Below are positions 1 through 7,698 of a DNA stretch of 64,000 nucleotides, one piece after another (position 1 is the stretch's first letter; every line of letters starts with the position of its first letter). The DNA lies in contig NZ_OZ007030.1 in assembly GCF_963931595.1 (NCBI RefSeq), positions 124,001-188,000 of the forward strand. The letters run 5' to 3'. Under the pieces are notes generated by a model. It was given only the letters and a program-made list of their open reading frames with translations, was not told where the DNA came from and ran no database searches. Both the position numbers and the translations under genes were made by a program. Source of the DNA: an uncultured Subdoligranulum sp. Its GTDB lineage: Bacteria; Bacillota; Clostridia; Oscillospirales; Ruminococcaceae.

Positions 1-460
1 CCCGGCAGATGGGCCCCTGGGTGACGGTGGCAAAAAAGTTCAGAAACAGCGCACAGCGGATGAAACTGGGTTCCACCTCGCAGTCGCCCCGGGCGGCGTC
101 GATGAGGTAGGCGATGGCCGCAAAGCTGTAAAAGCTGATGCCCAGCGGCATGGCCACGGCCTGCCAGCCCGCCAGCCCCTGGAAGGCACCGTTATACTTG
201 AAGAAGGCAAGGATGCCCAGCAGCCCGATGACCCCCACCCGCAAGGCTGCAACCTTGTGGGGGCCTGCCAGCGCCCGGCCGCAGAGGTAAGTGAACACCG
301 CAATGGTGATGGTCACCCCCAGCATGGACGGCATGGCCAGGGCGTAGAACACCCAGCTGGCCGCCAGCAGAAAGGGACTCTGGACGCGCCGGGGCAGATG
401 CAGATACACCGCGACCACCACCAGCAAAAAGCCGAAAAAGCCAAAACTCTGCAGGCTCAA
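1..460 (-). CDS. MBOAT-family membrane O-acyltransferase, N-terminal part
   Basis: The leftward frame runs off the window edge, so only about the first 153 residues are present. It begins at a TTG at 458-460, preceded by an AGGAGGT box. The visible part is hydrophobic, with several membrane helices, and contains the stretch MPLGISFYSFAAIAYLID, typical of AlgI/DltB-like membrane-bound O-acyltransferases, followed by a conserved FFATVTQGPIC region. Family members transfer acyl groups to extracellular polysaccharides or teichoic acids. The catalytic histidine lies outside the window, so the substrate cannot be named. It is transcribed away from the ktrB operon. Confidence 0.8.
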   Translation of the reverse strand, partial: MSLQSFGFFGFLLVVVAVYLHLPRRVQSPFLLAASWVFYALAMPSMLGVTITIAVFTYLCGRALAGPHKVAALRVGVIGLLGILAFFKYNGAFQGLAGWQAVAMPLGISFYSFAAIAYLIDAARGDCEVEPSFIRCALFLNFFATVTQGPICR

Positions 461-570
461 CGGCGCACCTCCTGACTATACATATAGAAGTAACAATTCA
501 TTATACACGATTTTACGATGCCACGCAAGAGAAAGCCCTGCGCCCCGGCCCGCAGGAAAATGCTGGCCCC

Positions 571-599
571 TTGACGGCGCTGCCGTTTCGTGTTATGGT
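571..599 (+). promoter_or_regulatory. Promoter of the ktrB-ktrA leader
   Basis: TTGACG at 571-576 and TATGGT at 594-599 are separated by 17 bases. This is a good sigma-A type promoter placed about 155 bases before the ktrB start, leaving room for a structured 5' leader. Confidence 0.55.
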
Positions 600-604
600 A
601 GAGA

Positions 605-745
605 CATCTACGACCGGGATAAGTGGTGGAGTCTGTCATAGGACGCGGCGCGTCCTATTTATCCGGGGTCGGCCGGGGCAAGGGCGCTCCGGCCCGGCGG
701 GACTTCCCCCAACACGGCGGGAAGCCCCGCCTTTTGTGTGCAAGA
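605..745 (+). promoter_or_regulatory. Structured 5' leader of ktrB with terminator-like hairpin
   Basis: About 140 bases lie between the promoter and ktrB. A perfect hairpin with arms ATAGGACGC and GCGTCCTAT sits inside an outer GGATAA/TTATCC pairing. Next comes a GGCCGG-type stem. Last is a GGCGGG...CCCGCC stem followed by TTTT near 734, which looks like an intrinsic terminator. This layout suggests attenuation or a riboswitch controlling potassium uptake. I could not match it to the known c-di-AMP (ydaO) consensus, so the class is unassigned. Confidence 0.4.
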
Positions 746-754
746 GGATTTTTT

Positions 755-2062
755 ATGAAAGCAATCGTACATCTTCTCAAAAAGCAGCCCCCCGCGCGGA
801 TCATCGCCCTGGGCTTTGCCCTGGCCATCCTGCTGGGGGCGGCGCTGCTCAAACTGCCCGTCTCGGTGCGGGATACCGCCACCGTCAGCTGGACCGACGC
901 CCTCTTCACCTCCACCAGCGCGGTCTGCGTCACCGGCCTCATCGCCGTCGACACCGCCGACACCTTCACCCCCTTCGGCCAGGCCGTGGTGGCGGGGCTC
1001 ATCCAGGTCGGCGGCCTGGGCGTCACCTCCATCGGCATGGGCCTGGCCCTGGCGGCGGGGCGGCGCATCAGCCTCAAGGGGCGGTCGCTGGTGCGGGAGG
1101 CCCTCAACGTGGACAGCTTCGAGGGCATGGTCCGCCTGGTGCGCGCGGTGCTGTTTATGACGCTGTGCTTTGAGCTGGCGGGCGTTGTCTGCAGTTTCCC
1201 GGTGTTCATCCAGGATTTCCCGCCGCTGCACGCCTTGTGGATCAGCATCTTCCACTCCATCGCGGCGTTCAACAACTCGGGCTTTGACATTTTGGGCGGG
1301 CTGCGCAACCTGATCCCCTACCACGATAACGTCTGGCTCAACCTTGTCACCTGCGGCCTTATCATCTTTGGCGGTATCGGCTTCCTCGTCGTGCTCGACG
1401 TCATCAAGTGCCGGTTCCGCTTCCGCAAGTTCACGCTGCACACCAAAGTGGTGCTTACCACCACGGCGGTGCTGCTGGCTGCCGGCACGGTGCTGCTGCA
1501 GCTTACCGACGGCATCGGCTGGCTGGCGGCGTTTTTCCACAGCACGTCGGCGCGTACCGCGGGCTTCTCGACGATGCCGCTGGGCGAGCTCAGCAACGCG
1601 GGCCTGTTCGTGCTCACGATTTTGATGTTCATCGGCGCTTCGCCCGGGTCCACCGGCGGCGGTATCAAGACGACGACCTTCTTTGTCCTCATGCAGGAGG
1701 TCGCCTGCATCTTCAGCAAGCGCCGCCCCGGGGCCTTCCACCGCCGCCTGCCCGACGGCGCCATGCGCAAAGCGGCCACCATCGCGCTGCTGGGCATGAT
1801 CGTCGTGTGCACCGGCACCTTCCTGCTCTGCGTGCTGGAACCCGACCTGACGCTGATGCAGCTGCTGTTTGAGGATGTCTCGGCCTTCGGCACCGTCGGC
1901 CTTTCCACCGGCATCACGCCGGACCTGCTGGACGCCAGCAAACTGATCCTGATCTTAACGATGTACACCGGGCGCGTCGGCGCGTTCACGCTGCTGTCGA
2001 TCTGGGTCGAGCGCCCCGAACCTTCCGCCCGCTATACCGAGGAAGCCATCACCATCGGCTGA
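755..2062 (+). CDS. ktrB: Potassium uptake channel subunit KtrB/TrkH family
   Basis: This 435-residue membrane protein has the repeated helix-loop-helix pore architecture of the TrkH/KtrB family. Selectivity-filter-like stretches include TSTSAVCVTGLIAV near residue 50 and SPGSTGGGIKTTT near residue 300, the latter typical of KtrB. The ATG at 755 was chosen because an AGAGGA box lies 8 bases upstream; an upstream extension to 623 would include the leader hairpins. KtrB forms the potassium (sodium-coupled) pore in the membrane and is gated by the cytoplasmic KtrA ring. The partner gene follows 24 bases later. Confidence 0.93.
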   Translation: MKAIVHLLKKQPPARIIALGFALAILLGAALLKLPVSVRDTATVSWTDALFTSTSAVCVTGLIAVDTADTFTPFGQAVVAGLIQVGGLGVTSIGMGLALAAGRRISLKGRSLVREALNVDSFEGMVRLVRAVLFMTLCFELAGVVCSFPVFIQDFPPLHALWISIFHSIAAFNNSGFDILGGLRNLIPYHDNVWLNLVTCGLIIFGGIGFLVVLDVIKCRFRFRKFTLHTKVVLTTTAVLLAAGTVLLQLTDGIGWLAAFFHSTSARTAGFSTMPLGELSNAGLFVLTILMFIGASPGSTGGGIKTTTFFVLMQEVACIFSKRRPGAFHRRLPDGAMRKAATIALLGMIVVCTGTFLLCVLEPDLTLMQLLFEDVSAFGTVGLSTGITPDLLDASKLILILTMYTGRVGAFTLLSIWVERPEPSARYTEEAITIG

Positions 2063-2086
2063 TACCAAACTGGAGGCAGTTGTACC

Positions 2087-2764
2087 ATGAAACTGAAAAA
2101 GAACGATTCTTCCGCGATGTACGGCGTCATCGGCCTGGGCCGTTTTGGCACGGCGCTGGTCAAGACGCTGGCCGAAGCCGGCGAGGAAGTCATCGCCATC
2201 GACAAAAATGAGGAGCGCGTGCGCGAGGTGCGCGCCTACACCGACTACGCCTTCGTGGTGGACAATCTCAGCGAGACCGCCCTGAAAGAGACCGGCATGC
2301 AGAACTGCGGCACGGTGACCATCTGCATCGGCGAGCAGATCGACATGAGCATCCTCACCACCATGCTGGTGATCAAGCTGGGGGTGCCCAACGTCATCGC
2401 CAAGGCCACCAGCGAGGTGCACGGCGAGGTGCTCAAGCGGATGGGAGCCACGGTGGTCTACCCCGAAGCGGACATGGCGGTGCGCATCGGGCGGCGGCTG
2501 ATTTTCGGCAATCTCTTGGACTATGTGGCGCTGGCCGACGGCGTGGAGGTGCGCCGCATTGCGGTGGGCGGCCACGTGGTGGGCCGGAGCATCCAGGAGC
2601 TGGACGTGCGCCGGAATTACGGCATCAACATCATCGCGGTGGAGCGGGACGGCCACACCGACGTGGAATTCACGGCGGGCTACCGCTTTGTGGCGGGGGA
2701 CACCGTGGCGGTGATCGGCAATGTGGACAAGATCGACCACTTTGAGAAGGAACTGCAGGACTGA
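2087..2764 (+). CDS. ktrA: Potassium uptake regulatory subunit KtrA (RCK domains)
   Basis: The 225-residue protein starts with a Rossmann RCK_N domain; GLGRFGTALVKTLAEAGEEV around residue 18 is the nucleotide-binding glycine loop. It continues into a TrkA_C domain (about residues 140-225) that often binds c-di-AMP in Firmicutes. KtrA forms an octameric ring gating KtrB in response to ATP/ADP and c-di-AMP. It follows ktrB by 24 bases with a GGAGG site, so the two are co-transcribed. Confidence 0.93.
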   Translation: MKLKKNDSSAMYGVIGLGRFGTALVKTLAEAGEEVIAIDKNEERVREVRAYTDYAFVVDNLSETALKETGMQNCGTVTICIGEQIDMSILTTMLVIKLGVPNVIAKATSEVHGEVLKRMGATVVYPEADMAVRIGRRLIFGNLLDYVALADGVEVRRIAVGGHVVGRSIQELDVRRNYGINIIAVERDGHTDVEFTAGYRFVAGDTVAVIGNVDKIDHFEKELQD

Positions 2765-2787
2765 AAAGGGCGCCGCGGGGATTTTCC

Positions 2788-2816
2788 TTGCAATTGCCGG
2801 GGGAATGCCGTACAAT
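2788..2816 (+). promoter_or_regulatory. Promoter of the PfkB kinase gene
   Basis: TTGCAA at 2788-2793 and TACAAT at 2811-2816 with a 17-base spacer, about 70 bases before the kinase start. No strong terminator separates it from ktrA. Confidence 0.5.
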
Positions 2817-2887
2817 CAGGGTGCCAAACATCGTGTTCTTTCCCGGAGGGGGGAAAAGTACACTGCACACAGGAGGTGCCCCGATTT

Positions 2888-3976
2888 ATGGAACACTGCA
2901 ATCCCATTCTGAAGAATCAGCAAAGCCCGCAGAAGTTCATCACCATCGGCGAAGTCATGCTGCGCCTGACGCCGCCCAACTACGAAAAGATCCGCATGGC
3001 CACCAACTTTGAGGCCAGCTACGGCGGCAGCGAGGCGAACATCGCCCTGGCGCTGGCCAACCTGGGGGTGGATTCCACCTTTTTCAGCGTGGTGCCCAAC
3101 AATTCCCTGGGCAAAAGCGCCATCCGGTGGCTGCGCTCCAACGACGTGCACTGCACGCCGATGATCCTCTCCACCAAGGAGGAGACCCCCACCCAGCGCC
3201 TGGGTACCTATTACCTGGAGACCGGCTACGGCATCCGGCCCAGCAAGGTCATCTACGACCGGATGCACAGCGCCCTCACCGAGTACGACCTGTCCAAGGT
3301 GGACGTGGAAGGGCTGCTGGACGGCTTCGACTGGCTGCATCTGTCGGGCATCACGCCGGCGCTGAACCAGAACTGTGCCGACTTCATCCTGCGTTGCCTG
3401 CAGGTGGCCAAGGACAAGGGGCTGACGGTCAGCTTTGACGGCAACTTCCGCAGCACGCTGTGGAGCTGGGAGGCTGCCCGGGACTACTGCACCCGCTGCC
3501 TGCCCTACGTGGATGTGCTGTTCGGCATCGAGCCCTACCACCTGTGGCGGGACGAGAACGACCACTCCAAGGGGGACTGGAAGGACGGCGTGCCGCTGCA
3601 GCCCAGCTACGAGCAGCAGGACGAAATCTTCCAGCGGTTTGTGGAGCGGTATCCCAACATCCGGTGCATCGGACGGCATGTGCGGTATGTCCATTCGGGC
3701 AGCGAGAACAGCCTCAAGGCCTTCATGTGGTACGAGAACCACACCTTCGAGAGCAAGCTCTTTACCTTTAATATTCTGGACCGGGTGGGCGGCGGCGACG
3801 CCTTCGCCAGCGGCCTGATCTACGCCATGATGCACGACTACCGCCCCATGGATATGGTGAATTTTGCGGTGGCGTCCAGCGCCATCAAGCACACCATCCA
3901 CGGCGACGCCAACATCACCGACGACGTGGACACCATCCGCAACCTGATGAACATGAACTACGACATCAAGCGGTAA
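2888..3976 (+). CDS. PfkB-family sugar kinase, KdgK-like
   Basis: The 362-residue protein has the ribokinase fold. It shows an N-terminal ITIGEVMLRLTP strand, the YGGSEANIALALANLG sugar-binding region near residue 45, and a C-terminal anion-hole signature DRVGGGDAFASGLIY with the catalytic Asp, near residue 300. The pattern best fits 2-keto-3-deoxygluconate kinase, which makes KDPG, but other sugars are possible. No KDPG aldolase gene is adjacent, which weakens the specific call. The ATG at 2888 is chosen; a GTG at 2876 overlaps the AGGAGG ribosome binding site. Confidence 0.8.
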   Translation: MEHCNPILKNQQSPQKFITIGEVMLRLTPPNYEKIRMATNFEASYGGSEANIALALANLGVDSTFFSVVPNNSLGKSAIRWLRSNDVHCTPMILSTKEETPTQRLGTYYLETGYGIRPSKVIYDRMHSALTEYDLSKVDVEGLLDGFDWLHLSGITPALNQNCADFILRCLQVAKDKGLTVSFDGNFRSTLWSWEAARDYCTRCLPYVDVLFGIEPYHLWRDENDHSKGDWKDGVPLQPSYEQQDEIFQRFVERYPNIRCIGRHVRYVHSGSENSLKAFMWYENHTFESKLFTFNILDRVGGGDAFASGLIYAMMHDYRPMDMVNFAVASSAIKHTIHGDANITDDVDTIRNLMNMNYDIKR

Positions 3977-4016
3977 CCGAGCCGGACTGGAAGGGGAGCC
4001 GCGCAGAATGAAAAAC

Positions 4017-4052
4017 GTCTGCACCGGCGGACATGTGCCGACCGGTGCAGAC
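4017..4052. repeat. Inverted repeat after the PfkB kinase gene
   Basis: Arms GTCTGCACCGG (4017-4027) and CCGGTGCAGAC (4042-4052) form a strong hairpin. The run of T residues lies on the minus-strand side, so it is not a classic terminator for the kinase gene. It is the first of three inverted repeats in this 335-base gap. Confidence 0.6.
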
Positions 4053-4063
4053 ACATACAGGGG

Positions 4064-4112
4064 AATTTGGCGGCAAATTGTGTGCGACCAGTGCGCGATT
4101 TGCCGCCAAATT
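4064..4112. repeat. 15-bp inverted repeat with AATTTGGCGGCAAAT arms
   Basis: AATTTGGCGGCAAAT at 4064-4078 is perfectly repeated in reverse complement at 4098-4112, with a 19-base loop. No U-tract follows, so a protein-binding site or a small mobile palindrome is as likely as a terminator. Confidence 0.6.
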
Positions 4113-4129
4113 TTGTCGAGGGGGGATCC

Positions 4130-4182
4130 AAAGGGGGGAATAGGCCCGTCAGGCACCGCCGTGCGGGACTGTTCCCCCTTTT
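4130..4182 (+). terminator. Terminator-like hairpin
   Basis: AAAGGGGGGAA pairs with TTCCCCCTTTT across an inner CCCG/CGGG stem, ending in TTTT. It could terminate read-through from the kinase gene. Confidence 0.45.
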
Positions 4183-4222
4183 GACACTCCGCGGGGCTGT
4201 TTGTGGTTTTTTTGTAAAAACC

Positions 4223-4251
4223 TTGTGCAGGGCCGACAAATGCGGTATAAT
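4223..4251 (+). promoter_or_regulatory. Promoter of the lipoprotein gene
   Basis: TTGTGC at 4223-4228 and a perfect TATAAT at 4246-4251 with 17-base spacing, about 60 bases before the start codon. Confidence 0.7.
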
Positions 4252-4311
4252 ACCTCTATATGTCACCCTGTGACACCGACTTTTCATTCCCACCCATGGA
4301 GGTTTACCCAT

Positions 4312-4926
4312 ATGAAACGCACCCGTACCTGGATCGCTCTGGCTCTGGCGCTCTGCCTGGCCCTGTCGCTGTCCGCATGTTCTCCCAAGCAGGCCCTGAA
4401 GGATGCCGTCGTCAAGGCGGTGACGGTGCTGGGCTTCCGCGACGAGAGCGCGTTCGATGAGGAGGAGGCCACCAAGGTCATGGCCACTTCGGGCGGCGAG
4501 GTGACCTTCCCCGAGGGATTTGATTCCACCTCGGGCAAGCTGGTGACCCAGGCGGCGGGGGACACCCTGTATGTGGCCTTCAACGGCATTGCCAACCGCA
4601 GCACCGAATACTTTGTGGCGGCGTCGGACAGCCTGACCGTCACCGGCTATGCCACCACCGAGTCCACCAACGAAAACTACCAGACCTTCAAGGTGGCGGT
4701 GTGGCAGCTCTCGGACGACAAGGCCACCACCAGCTATGTGCAGGGTTCCACCGTCTACTACACCACCGACGGCACCTGCTACACCTACACCATCACCGGC
4801 CTGACCCCCGGCAAACAGTACAAGGTGAACATCAGCTACGATTCCAGCAAGTTCTATGTCACCGGCGGGCTGAAGATCCAGGGTCTGGGCAGCGAGGAAC
4901 TGACCACCATCGAAGGGGAAGAGTAA
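4312..4926 (+). CDS. Putative lipoprotein of unknown function
   Basis: This 204-residue protein has a lipoprotein signal peptide: basic MKRTRT, a hydrophobic stretch, then the lipobox LSAC with the lipidated Cys near residue 20. The mature part is rich in Thr, Ser and Gly, and its C-terminal half (YTITGLTPGKQYKVNISYD) resembles a fibronectin-III-like beta sandwich. It should be anchored on the outer face of the membrane. I do not recognise a family. It has its own promoter and terminator and is therefore a single-gene unit. The ATG at 4312 has a TGGAGG site upstream. Confidence 0.75.
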   Translation: MKRTRTWIALALALCLALSLSACSPKQALKDAVVKAVTVLGFRDESAFDEEEATKVMATSGGEVTFPEGFDSTSGKLVTQAAGDTLYVAFNGIANRSTEYFVAASDSLTVTGYATTESTNENYQTFKVAVWQLSDDKATTSYVQGSTVYYTTDGTCYTYTITGLTPGKQYKVNISYDSSKFYVTGGLKIQGLGSEELTTIEGEE

Positions 4927-4948
4927 CGCCCGAAAACTGAAGAATCTG

Positions 4949-4986
4949 CCGCCCGTATCGTCGCTTCCGACGGTGCGGGCGGTTTT
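4949..4986 (+). terminator. Intrinsic terminator after the lipoprotein gene
   Basis: CCGCCCG (4949-4955) pairs with CGGGCGG (4976-4982) and is followed by TTTT. Confidence 0.8.
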
Positions 4987-5015
4987 GTGGCTGCATAGAA
5001 AGGATGGAAAAACCG

Positions 5016-5921
5016 ATGGAAAACAAAAAACAACTGCGCAACACGCTGATGCTCGTGGTGGCCGCGCTGATCTGGGGCACGGCCTTCGTGGCCCAGAGCG
5101 TGGGCAGCGGCTACATGGGCCCCTACACCTTCCTGGCCAGCCGCAGCTGGCTGGCCTGCGCCTTCCTGCTGGGGCTCATGGGGGTGCGGCGGGCAAACCA
5201 GCGCCGCCAGGGCAAACGGCTGCCCTTCTGGGTCCACGGCAAAACGCTGGCCATCGGCGGCGCCCTGTGCGGCGTGGCCCTCTTTGCGGCCTCCGCCGCC
5301 CAGCAGATGGGCATCGGCACCACCAGCACCGCCAAGGCCGGCTTCATGACCGCCCTGTATGTGGTGCTGGTGCCGGTGTGCGGCATCTTCCTGGGCAGCC
5401 GCCCGGGGGTCAAACTCTGGGCCTGCGTGGCCGTCAGCGTGGTGGGCCTGTATCTGCTCTGCCTGGCCGGGCGGGACACCCTCTCCCTCACGGGGGGCGA
5501 ATGGCAGCTGCTGCTCTGCGCCTTCCTGTTCACGTTGCAGATCCTGCTGGTCAACCATTTCAGCCCCCGGCTGGACGGCATCCAGCTCAGCTTCGCCCAG
5601 TTCTTCACCGTGTCGGTGGTGTCCACCGTCTTCATGTTTCTCTTTGAACAACCCACCCCCGAACAGTTCGCCGGGGCGGCGGTGTCGGTGCTCTACTGCG
5701 GCATCATGTCCAGCGGCGTGGCCTACACCCTGCAGATCGTGGGCCAGCAGGAACTGGACCCCACCATCGCCAGCCTGGCCATGTGCCTGGAGAGCGTCTT
5801 CAGCGCCCTGGCCGGCTGGATCATCCTGGGCCAGACCCTCACCGGCACCGAACTGGCCGGCTGTGTGCTCATGTTCGCGGCCATCGTGGCCAGCCAGCTG
5901 CCCGACCGGAAACGCAGCTGA
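5016..5921 (+). CDS. DMT-superfamily permease (EamA domains)
   Basis: The 301-residue protein has ten predicted hydrophobic segments arranged as two EamA repeats. The N-terminal LVVAALIWGTAFVAQSVG is typical of drug/metabolite transporters. In the second repeat, YCGIMSSGVAYTLQIVGQQ near residue 230 is a conserved EamA stretch. It probably exports or exchanges a small metabolite or amino acid; the substrate cannot be read from sequence. The ATG at 5016 is preferred over 5004 because the GAAAGGA box abuts the earlier one. Confidence 0.85.
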   Translation: MENKKQLRNTLMLVVAALIWGTAFVAQSVGSGYMGPYTFLASRSWLACAFLLGLMGVRRANQRRQGKRLPFWVHGKTLAIGGALCGVALFAASAAQQMGIGTTSTAKAGFMTALYVVLVPVCGIFLGSRPGVKLWACVAVSVVGLYLLCLAGRDTLSLTGGEWQLLLCAFLFTLQILLVNHFSPRLDGIQLSFAQFFTVSVVSTVFMFLFEQPTPEQFAGAAVSVLYCGIMSSGVAYTLQIVGQQELDPTIASLAMCLESVFSALAGWIILGQTLTGTELAGCVLMFAAIVASQLPDRKRS

Positions 5922-5964
5922 CCTCCGGCCGACCCATATTCTATTTTGAACAGGAGGTAAGTCC

Positions 5965-7698
5965 ATGAAGGATCTTCGGCTGATCTTCCGTTACAGCAAG
6001 CCCTATCTGCGGGACCTCATCGTGGCGGTGGGGCTGCTCATCATCGAGTGCGCCTTTGAGATGATCATCCCGGTGCTCATGTCCACCCTCATCGACGACG
6101 GCGTGCCCCACCACGATATGTCCATCATCCTTCGCCAGGGCATCCTCATGGTGGTCTGCGCGGTGCTGGCCCTCATCACCGGGCTGCTCTACGCCCGGTT
6201 CGCCGCCCGCTACGCCAACGGCTTCGCCGCCGAACTGCGCCTGGCCGAGTACGCCTCGGTGCAGAAGTTCGACTTCGCCAACCTGGACCATTTTTCCGCC
6301 GCCTCGCTGGTCACCCGCATGACCACCGATGCCACCGTGCTGCTCAACGCCGTCAACACCGGCCTGCGGCCGCTGGTGCGCAGCCCGGTCATGCTGTTCA
6401 TGGGCCTGGGCATGGCCTTCCTGCTCAGCCCCCGGCTCACCATCATCTTCCTCATCGCCACCCCCATCCTGGCCGCCATGCTGGCCTGGATCGTCAGCCA
6501 TGTGGCGCCCCTCTACGGCCGCCAGCAGAGCGCCGTGGACCATCTGAACAGCCGCATCCAGGAGGGCCTCACCGCCATCCGGGTCATCAAGGCCTTCGTG
6601 CGTGGGGACTGGGAAAACCAGCAGTTTGACGAGGTCAACACCGAACTCAGCGACGCCAGCACCGAGACCTTCCGCCTGGCCGTGCTGAACATGCCCTCCT
6701 TCCAGCTGGTCATGTATGTCTGCATCGTCTGCATCATGTGGTTCGGCGGCGGCTTCATCCTGGAGGGCTCCATGAGCGTGGGCCAGCTCACCGCCTTCCT
6801 CAGCTATGTGCTGCAGGTGCTCAACTCGGTGATGATGTTCTCCGGCGTCTTCCTCCAGATGACCCGCTCCCTGGCCAGCGCCCGCCGTATCCGGGAGGTG
6901 CTCACCGAGCAGCCCGATCTGGCCAACGCCGACCACCCGGTGGAAACCATCGGGAACGGCGCCATCGACTTTGAGAACGTCAGCTTCAAGTATAACGCCG
7001 CCGCCCAGAAAAACGCCCTGTCGGACATCACGCTGCACATCCCGGCGGGCGCCACGGTGGGCATCATCGGCGGTACCGGCTCGGCCAAGACCACGCTGGT
7101 CCAGCTGATCCCCCGCCTCTACGACGCCACCGCCGGCACCGTCAAGGTGGGCGGCCGAGACGTGCGGGACTACGACCTGGCCGCCCTGCGGGATGCCGTG
7201 GGCATCGTGCTGCAGAAGAACCTGCTCTTCTCGGGCACCATCCGGGATAACCTGAAATGGGGCAACCCCGATGCCACCGACGAGGAGATCCTGGCCGCCT
7301 GCCGGGCTGCCCGGGCCGACGAGTTCCTGGACCGCATGCCCCAGGGCCTGGACACCGACCTGGGCCAGGGCGGCGTCAATGTGTCGGGCGGCCAGAAGCA
7401 GCGCCTCTGCATCGCCCGGACCCTACTCAAGCACCCCAAGGTGCTGATCTTCGATGACTCCACCAGCGCCGTGGATACCGCCACCGAGTCGGGCATCCGC
7501 CACGCCCTGGCCCAGCTCACCGATGTGACCAAACTCATCATCGCCCAGCGCATCAGTTCGGTGCAGAGCGCCGACCTCATCGTCATTCTGGACGACGGCC
7601 GGCTCCACGCCGTGGGCACCCACGCCGAACTGCTGGCCCACGATACCATCTACCAGGAAATCTACCAGTCCCAGCGGAAAGGGGGCGACCAGCAATGA
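5965..7698 (+). CDS. Heterodimeric ABC exporter, subunit with degenerate ATP site
   Basis: The 577-residue half-transporter has a six-helix type-1 exporter domain (about 1-310) and an ATPase domain. Its Walker A reads GGTGSAKTT. The signature motif VSGGQ is intact, but Walker B ends in FDDSTSA, with Asp where the catalytic Glu should be, and the switch region is IAQRIS, with Gln replacing His. These are hallmarks of the non-hydrolysing partner of heterodimeric exporters such as TM287/288, BmrCD and LmrCD. An AGGAGG site precedes the ATG. The gene overlaps the next by four bases (ATGA), so the pair is translationally coupled. The substrate is likely a drug, lipid or peptide. Confidence 0.92.
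   Translation: MKDLRLIFRYSKPYLRDLIVAVGLLIIECAFEMIIPVLMSTLIDDGVPHHDMSIILRQGILMVVCAVLALITGLLYARFAARYANGFAAELRLAEYASVQKFDFANLDHFSAASLVTRMTTDATVLLNAVNTGLRPLVRSPVMLFMGLGMAFLLSPRLTIIFLIATPILAAMLAWIVSHVAPLYGRQQSAVDHLNSRIQEGLTAIRVIKAFVRGDWENQQFDEVNTELSDASTETFRLAVLNMPSFQLVMYVCIVCIMWFGGGFILEGSMSVGQLTAFLSYVLQVLNSVMMFSGVFLQMTRSLASARRIREVLTEQPDLANADHPVETIGNGAIDFENVSFKYNAAAQKNALSDITLHIPAGATVGIIGGTGSAKTTLVQLIPRLYDATAGTVKVGGRDVRDYDLAALRDAVGIVLQKNLLFSGTIRDNLKWGNPDATDEEILAACRAARADEFLDRMPQGLDTDLGQGGVNVSGGQKQRLCIARTLLKHPKVLIFDDSTSAVDTATESGIRHALAQLTDVTKLIIAQRISSVQSADLIVILDDGRLHAVGTHAELLAHDTIYQEIYQSQRKGGDQQ

Noticed and set aside
605..745. c-di-AMP (ydaO) riboswitch before ktrB
   Set aside because: Gene context fits, but the conserved ydaO sequence blocks were not recognised, so only a structured leader is called.
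659..1741. A 360-codon leftward open frame opposite ktrB
   Set aside because: It is a shadow of the GC-rich ktrB gene: low-complexity His/Asp/Gly/Gln-rich translation, no ribosome binding site, no family.
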